Position numbers and translations under genes: made by a program
In this document: positions 1 through 9,424 of the stretch, piece after piece
How positions within the stretch are numbered: position 1 is the stretch's first letter
How the letters are laid out: each line of letters opens with the position of its first letter
Assembly: GCA_003213495.1 (NCBI GenBank)
Contig: QCMW01000001.1
Coordinates: forward strand, 310,001 to 374,000
Reading direction: 5' to 3'
Length of the DNA: 64,000 bases
DNA from: SAR86 cluster bacterium AG-422-O05
Lineage (GTDB): Bacteria; Pseudomonadota; Gammaproteobacteria; Magnimaribacterales; D2472
Notes under the pieces: model-generated
Databases searched by the model: none
What the model was told of the DNA's origin: nothing
What the model saw: only the letters and a program-made list of their open reading frames with translations

Positions 1-149
1 TATTGTAATCCAGGTTCTAACTCAATCACTTGATCATTTTTCTTGTTATCAATGAAAAACTGCATATTTTCTATCTGTTGAATGTTTGGGCTGTCTTGAT
101 TGCATCCATATATAGAAAACAAAATACTTAAGATTAAAAAATTTTTCAT
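1..149 (-). CDS. Partial small lipoprotein, function unknown (N-terminal 49 codons)
   Basis: This ORF is not in the track because it runs off the left edge. It starts at the ATG at 149 (reverse strand), two bases after the tyrS stop. The first 16 residues are a hydrophobic signal followed by a lipobox-like IYGC, so the product is probably a lipid-anchored envelope protein with Cys near residue 16. The visible mature part is short, polar and Asn/Asp/Gln rich. I do not recognise the family. It is probably co-transcribed downstream of tyrS. Confidence 0.6.
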   Translation of the reverse strand, partial: MKNFLILSILFSIYGCNQDSPNIQQIENMQFFIDNKKNDQVIELEPGLQ

Positions 150-151
150 AT

Positions 152-1339
152 CTATGTCTTTATTTTTAGAAATTTTCTTTTACCAACTTGATAAATATTT
201 TCAGTACCAGATGATATTAAAAGCTTTGGATCAATTACTTTTTCTGAATTAATTTTAATTCCGCCTTGTTTTATGAGTCTATTGCCTTCAGATACGCTAG
301 CAATCATATTAGTATTTTTTAGAAGATTAACTAACAAAATTTGATCTTCAGTTAAGTTTACAGAAATTGATTCTATTTCTTCAGGCATATTGCCTTTTTG
401 AAATCTATTTAAAAACTCTTCTTTGCATTTTTTACCATCGCCTTCTTGATGAAATCTATCTACAAGTTCTTCAGCTAATACAAATTTTATATCCCTAGGA
501 TTTTTACCTTCTTCCATTTCTTGTTTCAACATAGCAATATCTTCTTCTGGCATAAAACTTAATAAATCAAACCATCGCCACATTAAATCATCTGAAATAG
601 ACATAATCTTTCCAAACATTTCATCAGGAGCTTCGTCTATAGCAATATAGTTATCTAGAGATTTTGACATCTTATTGACACCGTCAAGACCCTCTAAAAT
701 CGGTACGGTAATAACAACCTGAGGTTCTTGTCCATAATCTCTTTGGAGCTCTCTTCCAACAAGAAGATTGAATTTTTGATCGGTACCTCCGCATTCGACA
801 TCAACCTTTAGTGCCACTGAGTCATAGCCCTGCACAAGAGGATATAAAAATTCATGAACTGCAATGCTTTTATTTGAGGAAAAACGCTTATTGAAGTCAT
901 CTCTTTCAAGCATTCTCGCAACATTATATTTTGATGCAAGATTTATTAATCCATCTGCTCCTAAATCATCACACCATTCTGAATTAAATTTAACTTCTGT
1001 AAGTTCTTTCTTAAGAATTTTAAAGACTTGTTTTTCATATGTTTTAGCATTTTCTAATAAATCTTTAGAATCCAAAGTAGGTCTTGTCTTATTTGTTCCA
1101 GATGGGTCTCCAATTCTGCCCGTAAAGTCGCCAATCAGAAATACAACTTTATGTCCAAAATCTTGAAAGTGACGAAGTTTATTTAGCAAAACAGTATGGC
1201 CGAAATGTAAATCGGGTGCAGTTGGATCAAATCCTGCCTTAACTACAAGTTGTTTACCAGATTTTAATTTTTTTTGAAGATCATCTTCAGTAAGAATTTC
1301 ATCTGAACCTCTTTTTATATGCTTTAGTGCATCATCCAT
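152..1339 (-). CDS. tyrS: Tyrosyl-tRNA synthetase (TyrZ-like type)
   Basis: Class I aminoacyl-tRNA synthetase that attaches tyrosine to tRNA-Tyr in the cytoplasm. The 395-residue protein has the HIGH-type signature as HFGH near residue 45 and an intact KMSKS loop near residue 223. It has a C-terminal S4-like RNA-binding region from about residue 335. The KMSKS form and length fit the TyrZ-like branch better than the E. coli TyrS branch (about 424 residues, KFGKT loop). It is divergent from putA across 78 bases and followed immediately by a lipoprotein gene. In other gammaproteobacteria tyrS lies next to the M23 peptidase and anmK, which here are one gene away on the other strand. Confidence 0.96.
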   Translation of the reverse strand: MDDALKHIKRGSDEILTEDDLQKKLKSGKQLVVKAGFDPTAPDLHFGHTVLLNKLRHFQDFGHKVVFLIGDFTGRIGDPSGTNKTRPTLDSKDLLENAKTYEKQVFKILKKELTEVKFNSEWCDDLGADGLINLASKYNVARMLERDDFNKRFSSNKSIAVHEFLYPLVQGYDSVALKVDVECGGTDQKFNLLVGRELQRDYGQEPQVVITVPILEGLDGVNKMSKSLDNYIAIDEAPDEMFGKIMSISDDLMWRWFDLLSFMPEEDIAMLKQEMEEGKNPRDIKFVLAEELVDRFHQEGDGKKCKEEFLNRFQKGNMPEEIESISVNLTEDQILLVNLLKNTNMIASVSEGNRLIKQGGIKINSEKVIDPKLLISSGTENIYQVGKRKFLKIKT

Positions 1340-1417
1340 ATCACTATCATAGTATTTTTATATCATTAATAGAATCACAATGTTGCTACTTAGTGCTTAA
1401 AGATTAAAATATTATGT

Positions 1418-4400
1418 ATGCCTGATGCAAAAAATAAATTTATTTGTGAAAAAGAGCTTTTATTAACTATAGCGGATGACACTAAATTTCTAGAAAATGA
1501 AGTCATTTCTCAAAATGCACAAAAAATAATTGAGCTTTGTCGTAAAAATAAAAAAGATAGAACTAAACTAGATGCATTTTTAAGTGAGTATGGTCTTGAT
1601 AACAAGGAAGGTGTAGCCTTAATGTGCCTTGCTGAGTCTGTGTTAAGAATTCCAGATAAAAATACCAGAGACCTCATAATTTCTGAAAAATTATCTGAAG
1701 GTAGATGGATAGATCATCTGAACAAAGCTGATAGTCTCTTTGTAAATGCCTCTACCTGGGGTCTATTGCTTGCGGGCAAAGTAGTATCGACTCCATCAAA
1801 ATGGTCAAAAGATCCTAATAATTTTATTACAGAATTAATTTCAAAATCTGGAGAGATGCCAATTAGAACGGCTGTATTAGCAGCAATGGGGATATTGAGT
1901 CAGGAATTTGTGATTGGAAAAGATTTTAAAGATATTGAAAATATACAAGGTTTAGAAAATGAATCTTATTCTTTTGATATGCTTGGAGAGGCAGCAAGAA
2001 CATCAAGTCAAGCAGAAAAATATTTCGAATCCTATTTTAATGCAATTGATGAGGTTGGAAGATTGAATTTGACTAAAGATTTATCTAATGGTGTTTCAAT
2101 TAAAATTTCAGCTCTTCATCCAAGATATGAAATGAGAAAATTAGATGAACTAGAATCTAAACTTTTTCCAAAGCTTGCTGAGCTTGTTAATTATGCTCAT
2201 TCAAAAGATGTTGAGATTACTATTGATGCTGAAGAACAAGATAGACTAAGTCTAAGCTTTCATATTATTAAAAAATTAGCATTTGAGAAAAAAATTAAGG
2301 ATTGGTCAGGGTTTGGAATTGCTCTTCAGGCATATGGCAAAAGAGCTTTGAGAGCAGTAGATTGGTTAAATAAAATTGTGGAAAAAAGAGCTGGGATGCA
2401 CTTAAGGTTAGTTAAAGGAGCATATTGGGATTATGAAATTAAACATTCACAAGTTTATGGATACGAGGGATATTCTGTGTTCTCAAAAAAATCCATCACA
2501 GATATTTTCTATCTCGCATGTGCAAAAGAAATATTAAAAAATAAAAAACTTTTTGCTAAATTTGCAACACATAATGCTCATACTATCTCATCAATTCAAT
2601 ATTTAGGTGAAGGTTCTGATTATGAATTTCAAAGGTTATATGGAATGGGCGAGCTTTTGTACCAAAGTGCTTCAGAAGCTTTAGAGCTCAGTTCAAAACC
2701 ATCTATTTATGCGCCTATTGGGAGTCATAAGGATTTACTTCCATATCTTGTGAGAAGGCTTCTTGAAAATGGAGCAAATAGTTCTTTTATAAATAGGCTA
2801 CTTGATCCTGAAACTGATTCTTCTTGGTTGGCAGAAAATCCATATGAAAGATTGAAAAAAGAAACAAAAGATATTCCAGTTCCAAAAAAAATATTTTTTG
2901 ATAGAGAAAATTCTAGTGGTAAAGACATCTCAGAAATAGAAAACCTAGAAGATCTTAAATCAAAGATTGATAACTTTAGTGGATTAAAAGTTGATGCAGA
3001 ATCCATCTATGCAGGAAGACTTGATGCAAATAATACAGAAGAAAAAGCTTTTTCAATAAGCAATAGACGTAAAATTGGAACAATAACTCTGGACGATCCA
3101 ATTCAAATTAAAAAGGCTCTTGAAAAAGATACATTGGATGAATGGAAAGAAATTGAAGTTAATGAAAGAGGAAAAATTTTGAATCTTATTGCAGATGATT
3201 TAGAGAATAATCCCTATGAACTTATTTATTTCTTAATTAATGAAGCAGGAAAAACTATTCAGAATGCGATAGATGAGATTAGAGAAGCTGTAGATTTTCT
3301 TAGATACTATTCTAGTCGATCTATTGAATTGTTTAATAATACAGAATTGAATGGTCCAACCGGTGAAGATAATCAAATGAGTTTCACACCAAAAGGAACA
3401 TTCTTATGTATTAGTCCTTGGAATTTTCCAGTAGCAATATTAATTGGTCAAATATCTGCTGCACTTTCATGTGGGAACAGGGTTATTGTAAAGCCATCAG
3501 AATATTCTTCTATTTTGGGGTATTTGGTTGTAAAAAAATTTCATGACCATGGAGTTCCAATAAGTGCTTTAAGCTTAATATTAGGTGATGGTTTATATGG
3601 GGATTTTTTAACAAAGATAAGGCCTCTTCATGGCGTTGCATTTACAGGTTCGCTTTCAACAGCAAAAAAAATTCAAGCTAATATTATTGATAACCAAAAT
3701 CAAATTATTCCTCTAATAGCTGAAACTGGCGGGGTAAATACAATGATAGTGGATTCAAGTGCTCTTCTAGAACAAGTCACTGATGATGTTGTTAGATCAG
3801 CTTTTGATAGTGCTGGTCAAAGATGTTCTGCATTAAGAGTGCTCTGTGTGCAAGAAGAAATATATGATGATCTTAAAGATATGATCATTGGCAATATGCA
3901 AATTCAAACTGTTGGTGACCCTAATTTTTTTGACACAGATATAGGACCAATAATTAATGATAAGGCATATAAAAAAATTACTAGTTATATATCGCTATGC
4001 TCTGAAAAGGGCTATAAAATTCATCAGCCTAATCAGAAAGTTTCTGATATGCATATTGTACCAACTCTTATTGAGATTAATTCAATTTCAAATATAACAG
4101 AGGAGCAATTTGGTCCAATTTTACACATCCTCAAATACTCATCAAATGAGATAGATGAACTAATTAACCAAATTAATAAAAGTGAATATGGTCTAACAAT
4201 GGGCATTCACTCAAGAATTGAAGCTAGAGCTGATTATATGAGCTCAAAATCAAATGTTGGTAATATCTATATAAATAGAGATATGGTGGGTGCGGTGGTA
4301 GGGTCACAGCCCTTTGGAGGAATTGGTTTATCGGGAAGTGGTTTTAAAGCAGGTGGGCCAAACTACCTTCTTCAATTTGTTAATGAAAAGGTGGTATCTA

Positions 4401-4459
4401 AAAACTCTGTTGCATTTGGAGGTAATACTGAACTTCTTAATATCCAAGAAGATATATGA
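1418..4459 (+). CDS. putA: Bifunctional proline dehydrogenase / delta-1-pyrroline-5-carboxylate dehydrogenase (minimal PutA)
   Basis: Oxidises proline to glutamate in two steps, passing electrons to FAD/quinone and then NAD. The FAD-barrel proline dehydrogenase domain occupies roughly residues 170-480, with the VKGAYWD motif near 334 and a YLVRRLLENGANSSF-type helix. The aldehyde dehydrogenase domain runs from about 540 to 1000, with SPWNFP near 666, the glutamate motif AETGG and the catalytic Cys in GQRCSALR near 803. At 1013 residues it lacks the N-terminal ribbon-helix-helix repressor domain of E. coli PutA (about 1320 residues), so it should be an enzyme only. Its last four bases overlap the next gene (ATGA). 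Confidence 0.95.
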   Translation: MPDAKNKFICEKELLLTIADDTKFLENEVISQNAQKIIELCRKNKKDRTKLDAFLSEYGLDNKEGVALMCLAESVLRIPDKNTRDLIISEKLSEGRWIDHLNKADSLFVNASTWGLLLAGKVVSTPSKWSKDPNNFITELISKSGEMPIRTAVLAAMGILSQEFVIGKDFKDIENIQGLENESYSFDMLGEAARTSSQAEKYFESYFNAIDEVGRLNLTKDLSNGVSIKISALHPRYEMRKLDELESKLFPKLAELVNYAHSKDVEITIDAEEQDRLSLSFHIIKKLAFEKKIKDWSGFGIALQAYGKRALRAVDWLNKIVEKRAGMHLRLVKGAYWDYEIKHSQVYGYEGYSVFSKKSITDIFYLACAKEILKNKKLFAKFATHNAHTISSIQYLGEGSDYEFQRLYGMGELLYQSASEALELSSKPSIYAPIGSHKDLLPYLVRRLLENGANSSFINRLLDPETDSSWLAENPYERLKKETKDIPVPKKIFFDRENSSGKDISEIENLEDLKSKIDNFSGLKVDAESIYAGRLDANNTEEKAFSISNRRKIGTITLDDPIQIKKALEKDTLDEWKEIEVNERGKILNLIADDLENNPYELIYFLINEAGKTIQNAIDEIREAVDFLRYYSSRSIELFNNTELNGPTGEDNQMSFTPKGTFLCISPWNFPVAILIGQISAALSCGNRVIVKPSEYSSILGYLVVKKFHDHGVPISALSLILGDGLYGDFLTKIRPLHGVAFTGSLSTAKKIQANIIDNQNQIIPLIAETGGVNTMIVDSSALLEQVTDDVVRSAFDSAGQRCSALRVLCVQEEIYDDLKDMIIGNMQIQTVGDPNFFDTDIGPIINDKAYKKITSYISLCSEKGYKIHQPNQKVSDMHIVPTLIEINSISNITEEQFGPILHILKYSSNEIDELINQINKSEYGLTMGIHSRIEARADYMSSKSNVGNIYINRDMVGAVVGSQPFGGIGLSGSGFKAGGPNYLLQFVNEKVVSKNSVAFGGNTELLNIQEDI

Positions 4460-5700
4460 TTGGATTTAAAAAAATACCAAAAAAATCAATTTTTAGTGTT
4501 TTTGTGGTTGCTGTTATATCAATTCTATTGGTATATGTGGATACTCGATATAACGATCCATTACCTATTGAAGAAGTTAGTTTCTCTGAAGAACTTAACA
4601 ATAATCCTGAACCAATTCAAAATAAACAAATTCATGTCGTTCAAAAAGGTGAAAGCTTATCTGTCATTTTTGATGATAAAGAAGTTCCTTTAAACACAGC
4701 ATACAAAATTTTCAATTTTGATAAAGATAATCTGTTAACAAGTATCAAGCCTGGTGACATAATGGAATTTTCATATTTAGGTAATACACTTGAAAGTATT
4801 CAAATCAATAAAGATGACATAAGTTCAATAATTATAGAAATTAAGGATGACATCTTAATTAAAGAAGTAGTAAATGAGATACAGGTTGTCCAGTCATTTG
4901 CAAAAGGAGAAATTACAGGCTCTTTCTATAAGAGTGCCCTAGATGTTGGGATACCAGATAGCATTATTATGGATTTCGCTTATATATTTGGTTGGGATAT
5001 AGATTTTATTCTTGATGTTAGGCAAGGTGATAAATTTTCAGTAATTTATGAAACCGATTACTCTGGTGGAGAGAAAATTTCTAGTGGTGATATCATTTTT
5101 GCTAAATTTATTAATAAAAACAAAATTTATATAGCCCAAAGATTTTATGATGATTTTCAGGGCAAACAGTACTTCAATCAAAATGGCGATAATGTTAAGA
5201 AAGGTTTTTTAAGAGCTCCGTTAGACTTTACAAGAATCAGTGATCATTTTAATCCAAACAGAAAGCATCCGATTCTTCATACAATTAGAGCTCACAAAGG
5301 AACAGACTATGCTGCAGCTACGGGGACGCCAATTCAAGCAACAGGTGATGGTGTTATAGCTTTTGTTGGAGTAAAAAATGGTTGCGGCAATGAAATTCTT
5401 ATAAGGCATGCAAATAACTATCAAACCAGATATTGTCATTTGCAAAAATTTCATAAAGGCATAAAAAAAGGAAAAAAAGTTAGTCAGGGAGAGGTTATAG
5501 GTTACGTTGGGAGTACCGGTTTGGCTACTGGACCTCATCTACATTATGAGTTCATGATTGGTAATAAACACACTGACCCTGTTAAGGTAAAACTTCCATC
5601 TGCAAAGCCTTTAAATAAAAATCAAATTGAAGATTTTAATAAACTTCTTGAATTAAATTTAGAAAAAATTGCAGAGTATAATTCGATTTATGGCAACTGA
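4456..5700 (+). CDS. M23 family peptidoglycan DD-endopeptidase (MepM-like)
   Basis: Zinc endopeptidase predicted to cut peptide cross-links in peptidoglycan. An N-terminal membrane segment (about residues 11-28) anchors it in the inner membrane. A LysM/OapA-like region follows (about 55-100, with VVQKGESLS), and the C-terminal LytM/M23 domain carries HxxxD (HKGTDYA near 280) and HLHYE near 361, all metal ligands present. The 414-residue length is close to MepM (440). It overlaps putA by 4 bases and anmK by about 11, so the three genes are probably translationally coupled. Pairing with anmK links wall cleavage to recovery of anhydro-muropeptide sugars. Confidence 0.9.
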   Translation: MIGFKKIPKKSIFSVFVVAVISILLVYVDTRYNDPLPIEEVSFSEELNNNPEPIQNKQIHVVQKGESLSVIFDDKEVPLNTAYKIFNFDKDNLLTSIKPGDIMEFSYLGNTLESIQINKDDISSIIIEIKDDILIKEVVNEIQVVQSFAKGEITGSFYKSALDVGIPDSIIMDFAYIFGWDIDFILDVRQGDKFSVIYETDYSGGEKISSGDIIFAKFINKNKIYIAQRFYDDFQGKQYFNQNGDNVKKGFLRAPLDFTRISDHFNPNRKHPILHTIRAHKGTDYAAATGTPIQATGDGVIAFVGVKNGCGNEILIRHANNYQTRYCHLQKFHKGIKKGKKVSQGEVIGYVGSTGLATGPHLHYEFMIGNKHTDPVKVKLPSAKPLNKNQIEDFNKLLELNLEKIAEYNSIYGN

Positions 5701-6715
5701 AAATTTTATTGGGATTATGACTGGGACAAGTGCTGATTCCCTTGATGGCTGTATTGTATCTTTCGATAAAGAATTTCAGCTGCACGAAAGTATGAGCATT
5801 GATATTTCTGAAAACTATAAAAGTCTTATAGAGGATTCAATAAAAAAAGGCTTTAAAGATATATCAGAGTCTAACGATCTTTATGAGGCTGAAATTGCAC
5901 TGAATAATAAATCTATTGAACTAATAAATAATCTATTAAAAAATTCTAATTTGAATAAGTCTGAAATATCAGGAGTTGGATTCTCAGGTCAAACAGTCTT
6001 TCATACATATCAAAAAAGCTATCAAATTGGTAATCCGCAAACTATTGCAGATAATTCAAAAATTGATGTTATATCAGATTTTAGAAATTTTGATATTAAA
6101 AATGGTGGTATGGGAGCTCCTCTTATACCAAAGTTTCATCAATATTTATTTGGCAGTGAAAATAGCAAAAAGATTATTTTCAATATTGGTGGCATTGCTA
6201 ATGGTACGTACCTAGATAATAAAAAAATAATGCTTGCTTCCGATGTGGGTCCGGGTAACTGCTTGATGGATTTAGTAGCTACAAAAAGGCTTGATTCTAA
6301 CTTTGATCTAAATGGAGAAACAGCATCAAAGGGAAAAATAATAGAGAGTGTGCTAAAAATGCTTCATGCTAGCTGTGTTCACTTAGATTATCCAAGAGCT
6401 GACGATAAACAAGATTACTATAAAATTTTAAATACTAATTTCGATAAGTATCAAACTGAGGATATTTTAAGAACATTGGCAGAATTTACTGCTGACAAGG
6501 TCTGTGAGTTTTTTAATAACTGTGGAAGTCCAGAAGAAGTTATTTTTCATGGTGGTGGAATAAATAATAACTTCCTGATGAATTTAATTGAAGAAAAATT
6601 AAAAGTACAAATAAAAACAAGTGATTTTAAAATTCCAGCAAAATTTGTTGAATCTGCAGCGTTTGCATATTTAGCATTTTTAAGAAAAGGAAAGTTATTT
6701 TCAGCTAAATTGTAA
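5690..6715 (+). CDS. anmK: Anhydro-N-acetylmuramic acid kinase
   Basis: Phosphorylates and opens 1,6-anhydro-MurNAc to MurNAc-6-phosphate during peptidoglycan recycling. The nucleotide-binding motif GIMTGTSADSLDG is at residues 8-20, and the later motifs GGIANGT, DVGPGNCLMD and FHGGGINN follow the family order. The track starts at 5669, but the in-frame ATG at 5690 places the GIMTGTS motif at its usual distance from the N-terminus, giving 341 residues. The start overlaps the end of the M23 gene. The 3' end overlaps the convergent erpA by 11 bases. Confidence 0.93.
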   Translation: MATENFIGIMTGTSADSLDGCIVSFDKEFQLHESMSIDISENYKSLIEDSIKKGFKDISESNDLYEAEIALNNKSIELINNLLKNSNLNKSEISGVGFSGQTVFHTYQKSYQIGNPQTIADNSKIDVISDFRNFDIKNGGMGAPLIPKFHQYLFGSENSKKIIFNIGGIANGTYLDNKKIMLASDVGPGNCLMDLVATKRLDSNFDLNGETASKGKIIESVLKMLHASCVHLDYPRADDKQDYYKILNTNFDKYQTEDILRTLAEFTADKVCEFFNNCGSPEEVIFHGGGINNNFLMNLIEEKLKVQIKTSDFKIPAKFVESAAFAYLAFLRKGKLFSAKL

Positions 6716-7052
6716 AAGACTCTCCACAGCCGCATGTGGTTTTAGCATTTGGATTATTAATTACAAACTTAGAGCCTGATAAATCTTCAACAAAATCTAA
6801 GGTTGAACCATATAAGTATGGATATGACATTGAATCTAATAATACTGAAAAGTTTTCAAAATCAACAACATCATCGTCAAAAGCAATCTCTGAATCAAAC
6901 TTAAATCCGTACTGAAAACCAGAACACCCTCCTCCTGTAACATAGACCCTAAACTTGTTGCCGAGATCAGAATCATTATTCATTACTTTACAAATTCTAT
7001 TAGCTGCACTTGGTGTCAGTTGTATTGAGTTATTTGATAAACTTTCTGACAT
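6705..7052 (-). CDS. erpA: Iron-sulfur cluster insertion protein ErpA (A-type carrier)
   Basis: A-type Fe-S carrier that delivers clusters to apo-proteins such as IspG/IspH. The 115-residue protein has all three cluster cysteines: one in GGGCSGFQYGF near residue 42 and two in the C-terminal CGCGESF. The N-terminal LTPSAANRI region and the length are typical of ErpA; IscA is shorter. It is preceded one base upstream by a small secreted-protein gene on the same strand, so the two likely share a transcript. The gene ends inside the anmK stop region. Confidence 0.93.
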   Translation of the reverse strand: MSESLSNNSIQLTPSAANRICKVMNNDSDLGNKFRVYVTGGGCSGFQYGFKFDSEIAFDDDVVDFENFSVLLDSMSYPYLYGSTLDFVEDLSGSKFVINNPNAKTTCGCGESFTI

Positions 7053-7053
7053 G

Positions 7054-7536
7054 TTAAGAAATTCGTTTGACTTTAATTTTTACATTTGATGAAGTATTTA
7101 TCATCCAAAATCCGCCCATTGTTGCTTCCTCAATAACTATTTTATTTTTAGCTCTGAAATTATTAAGTTTGATTGATGATAAGACTGATTGTGACTCCCA
7201 TAACTGATCATTTGATAACTTGAATCTGGTCTTTCCTCCAACTGCCTTTGCAACACTTGATATTGATGAAGCTAATTGCGATTTAATAACTTGAATGTTG
7301 GCATCTTGTTTTTGTCTATTTGATAAACCGAAAGTAGAAATTTCTTCATTTTGAGCAGATGCAACATTCTCTTTTTTAACTAACTCTTCGGATGATTTTG
7401 AAACTCCGGTTAAAATATAGTCATAACACGCAAGCCTCTTTACATCAGATTTTATTGTCGCACAATCTTCTAGTTTAACTTCAGCAAAACTATAAAATGC
7501 AATAAATAGAAATGTAGTTATAAAAAATTTTTTCAT
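7054..7536 (-). CDS. Small secreted protein with DC...RLACYD motif, unknown function
   Basis: A signal peptide (MKKFFITTFLFIAFYSFA) is followed by EDCATIKSDVKRLACYD. The pattern of an acidic-Cys start and RLACYD about 12 residues on recurs in secreted gammaproteobacterial proteins, including T6SS-associated VasI-like ones, but nothing else here suggests secretion-system function. The rest is polar, with a C-terminal beta-rich stretch ending in IKVKRIS. The track begins at 7545 (MLHM...); the ATG at 7536 gives a cleaner signal peptide and 160 residues. It lies upstream of erpA with a one-base gap. Function unknown. Confidence 0.75.
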   Translation of the reverse strand: MKKFFITTFLFIAFYSFAEVKLEDCATIKSDVKRLACYDYILTGVSKSSEELVKKENVASAQNEEISTFGLSNRQKQDANIQVIKSQLASSISSVAKAVGGKTRFKLSNDQLWESQSVLSSIKLNNFRAKNKIVIEEATMGGFWMINTSSNVKIKVKRIS

Positions 7537-7625
7537 GTGTAGCATTATAAGTTTAAATATCAGTATAAAATATAATTATGCTCAAATACTTTTTTTTCAA
7601 GAATTTCATAACTATTTAAAGCTTC

Positions 7626-8138
7626 ATGAAAAAAATCTTATTAACTTATTCAACGGTAGACGGACACACTAAAACAATATGCGAAAAAATATTGTCATAC
7701 TGTAAAACTTCTCATGTTGATATCTTACCAATTGATAGCAGCATCAATATTAAAGATTACGATACTGTTGTTATAGGGGCAAGTATTAGATATGGAAAGT
7801 ATAGAGAAGAAATATTTGAGTTTATAAAAGAAAATGAGGAGCTTTTAAATTCAAAGGATAATGCTTTCTTCTCTGTTAATGTTGTTGCTAGAAAGGAAAA
7901 CAAAAACAAACCTGAAACAAATCCATATTTAATAAAATTTTTAAATAAGATTAGTTGGCAACCTAAAATTTTAGATGTATTTGCAGGTAAAATAGATTAT
8001 CCGAAATATAAATTCCTTGATAAGTATGCTATTAAGTTTATTATGTGGATTACTAAAGGCCCAACTGACACATCTAAAGTTTACGAATTTACTGACTGGA
8101 ATAGAGTAAAGTCATTTGCTGAAAAACTTGAATTATGA
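7626..8138 (+). CDS. hemG: Protoporphyrinogen IX dehydrogenase (quinone), flavodoxin-like
   Basis: FMN flavodoxin-fold enzyme that oxidises protoporphyrinogen IX to protoporphyrin IX using membrane quinone. The FMN phosphate loop YSTVDGHTK is at residues 8-16. Characteristic HemG segments follow: VVIGASIRYGKYREE, FFSVNVVARK and the basic insertion KFLDKYAIKFIMW, which probably contacts the membrane. Its 170 residues match HemG (181). The stop overlaps the hemL start by four bases (ATGA), so two haem-pathway steps are coupled. Confidence 0.93.
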   Translation: MKKILLTYSTVDGHTKTICEKILSYCKTSHVDILPIDSSINIKDYDTVVIGASIRYGKYREEIFEFIKENEELLNSKDNAFFSVNVVARKENKNKPETNPYLIKFLNKISWQPKILDVFAGKIDYPKYKFLDKYAIKFIMWITKGPTDTSKVYEFTDWNRVKSFAEKLEL

Positions 8139-9424
8139 AAAGTATCAACAAATCAATCAAATTATTTAAAGAGGCTAAATTACATATGCCAGGAGGTGTC
8201 AATTCTCCAGTAAGGGCATTTAAGAATATTGATGGTAATCCTATATTTTTTAAAAAAGCTAAAGGTCCATATGTTTACGATGAAGATGGTAATAAATATA
8301 TTGACTATATTGGCTCATGGGGTCCAATGATTATGGGGCATTCGCATCCAATAATTATTAAAGCGATTGCTAAACAGATGAAATTAGGTACTAGTTATGG
8401 TGCTCCAACAAGTATCGAATCAGACACAGCTAAATTAATTAAAAAATGTGTTCCGTCGATAGAAAAAATTAGAATGGTTAATTCAGGTACTGAGGCAACC
8501 ATGAGTGCAATTAGGCTTGCCAGAGGATACACGAATAGAGATAAAATTATTAAATTTGATGGATGTTATCACGGACATGTTGACTCTTTGTTGATAAAAG
8601 CGGGATCTGGTGTCTCAACTTTTGGACTACCTGACTCTCCAGGAATTCCTTCAGAACTAGCAAGAAAAACTTTAAGCTGTGAGTTTAATAATAAAGAAGA
8701 ATTTCTAAAAGTATTTAATAAAAATAAAAAAGATATAGCTGCGGTAATAGTTGAGCCTATTGCAGGAAACATGGGTTTTATCCCAGCAGATAAATCTTTC
8801 TTAAAATTACTGAGAAAAACAACAAAAGCAAATAAGTCGTTACTAATTTTTGATGAAGTGATGTCAGGTTTCAGGGTGGCTCTTGGTGGAGCTCAAGAAC
8901 TTTATAAAATTAAGCCAGATCTTACGACTCTTGGTAAAGTTATCGGAGGCGGATTACCGGTTGGGGCTTTTGGTGGAAATAAAAAAATTATGGACTATCT
9001 AGCTCCTAATGGTCCCGTATATCAAGCCGGTACTTTGTCTGGTAATCCTCTTGCTATGGCGGCAGGGTCGTCTTTAATAAAATTACTAATCAAAAATAAT
9101 CCATATAAAAATCTTGAAAGTAAAGCTTCTGCCCTGCTGACTAATATGAAAGATATTTTTCAAAAACATGATATACACTTATCTGTTAATCAAAAAGGAG
9201 GTATGTTTGGATTCTTCTTTTCAAAAAACCTGCCTAAGAATTTAAATGATGTCATTAACACAGATGACATTCTCTTCAAAAGTTTTTTGAACAAATCAAT
9301 TGAAAATGGCATATATTTTGCTCCTTCAAAGTTTGAAGCAGGATTTATATCAACAAAACATACTAATAAAGAAATTAATAATACAATAAGGATTATTCAA
9401 AACATTTTAAAAAAAGGAATTTAG
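8135..9424 (+). CDS. hemL: Glutamate-1-semialdehyde 2,1-aminomutase
   Basis: PLP enzyme making 5-aminolevulinate from glutamate-1-semialdehyde in the C5 haem pathway. The fold-type I motifs are all present: MVNSGTEATMSAIRLARG, the Asp motif LIFDEVMSGFR near residue 240, and the PLP lysine in TLGKVIGGGLPVG near 267. The N-terminal PGGVNSPVRAF signature is diagnostic for HemL. Length 429 is standard. It is coupled to hemG upstream and abuts the PfkB kinase downstream with no intervening base. Confidence 0.96.
   Translation: MKSINKSIKLFKEAKLHMPGGVNSPVRAFKNIDGNPIFFKKAKGPYVYDEDGNKYIDYIGSWGPMIMGHSHPIIIKAIAKQMKLGTSYGAPTSIESDTAKLIKKCVPSIEKIRMVNSGTEATMSAIRLARGYTNRDKIIKFDGCYHGHVDSLLIKAGSGVSTFGLPDSPGIPSELARKTLSCEFNNKEEFLKVFNKNKKDIAAVIVEPIAGNMGFIPADKSFLKLLRKTTKANKSLLIFDEVMSGFRVALGGAQELYKIKPDLTTLGKVIGGGLPVGAFGGNKKIMDYLAPNGPVYQAGTLSGNPLAMAAGSSLIKLLIKNNPYKNLESKASALLTNMKDIFQKHDIHLSVNQKGGMFGFFFSKNLPKNLNDVINTDDILFKSFLNKSIENGIYFAPSKFEAGFISTKHTNKEINNTIRIIQNILKKGI

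Noticed and set aside
864-1166. 100-codon ORF antisense to tyrS
   Set aside because: It lies wholly within a clear tyrS frame and the translated sequence has no recognisable features.
7578-7619. 13-codon ORF before hemG (MLKYFFFKNFITI)
   Set aside because: Too short, with no Shine-Dalgarno and no hairpins that would make it a leader peptide.
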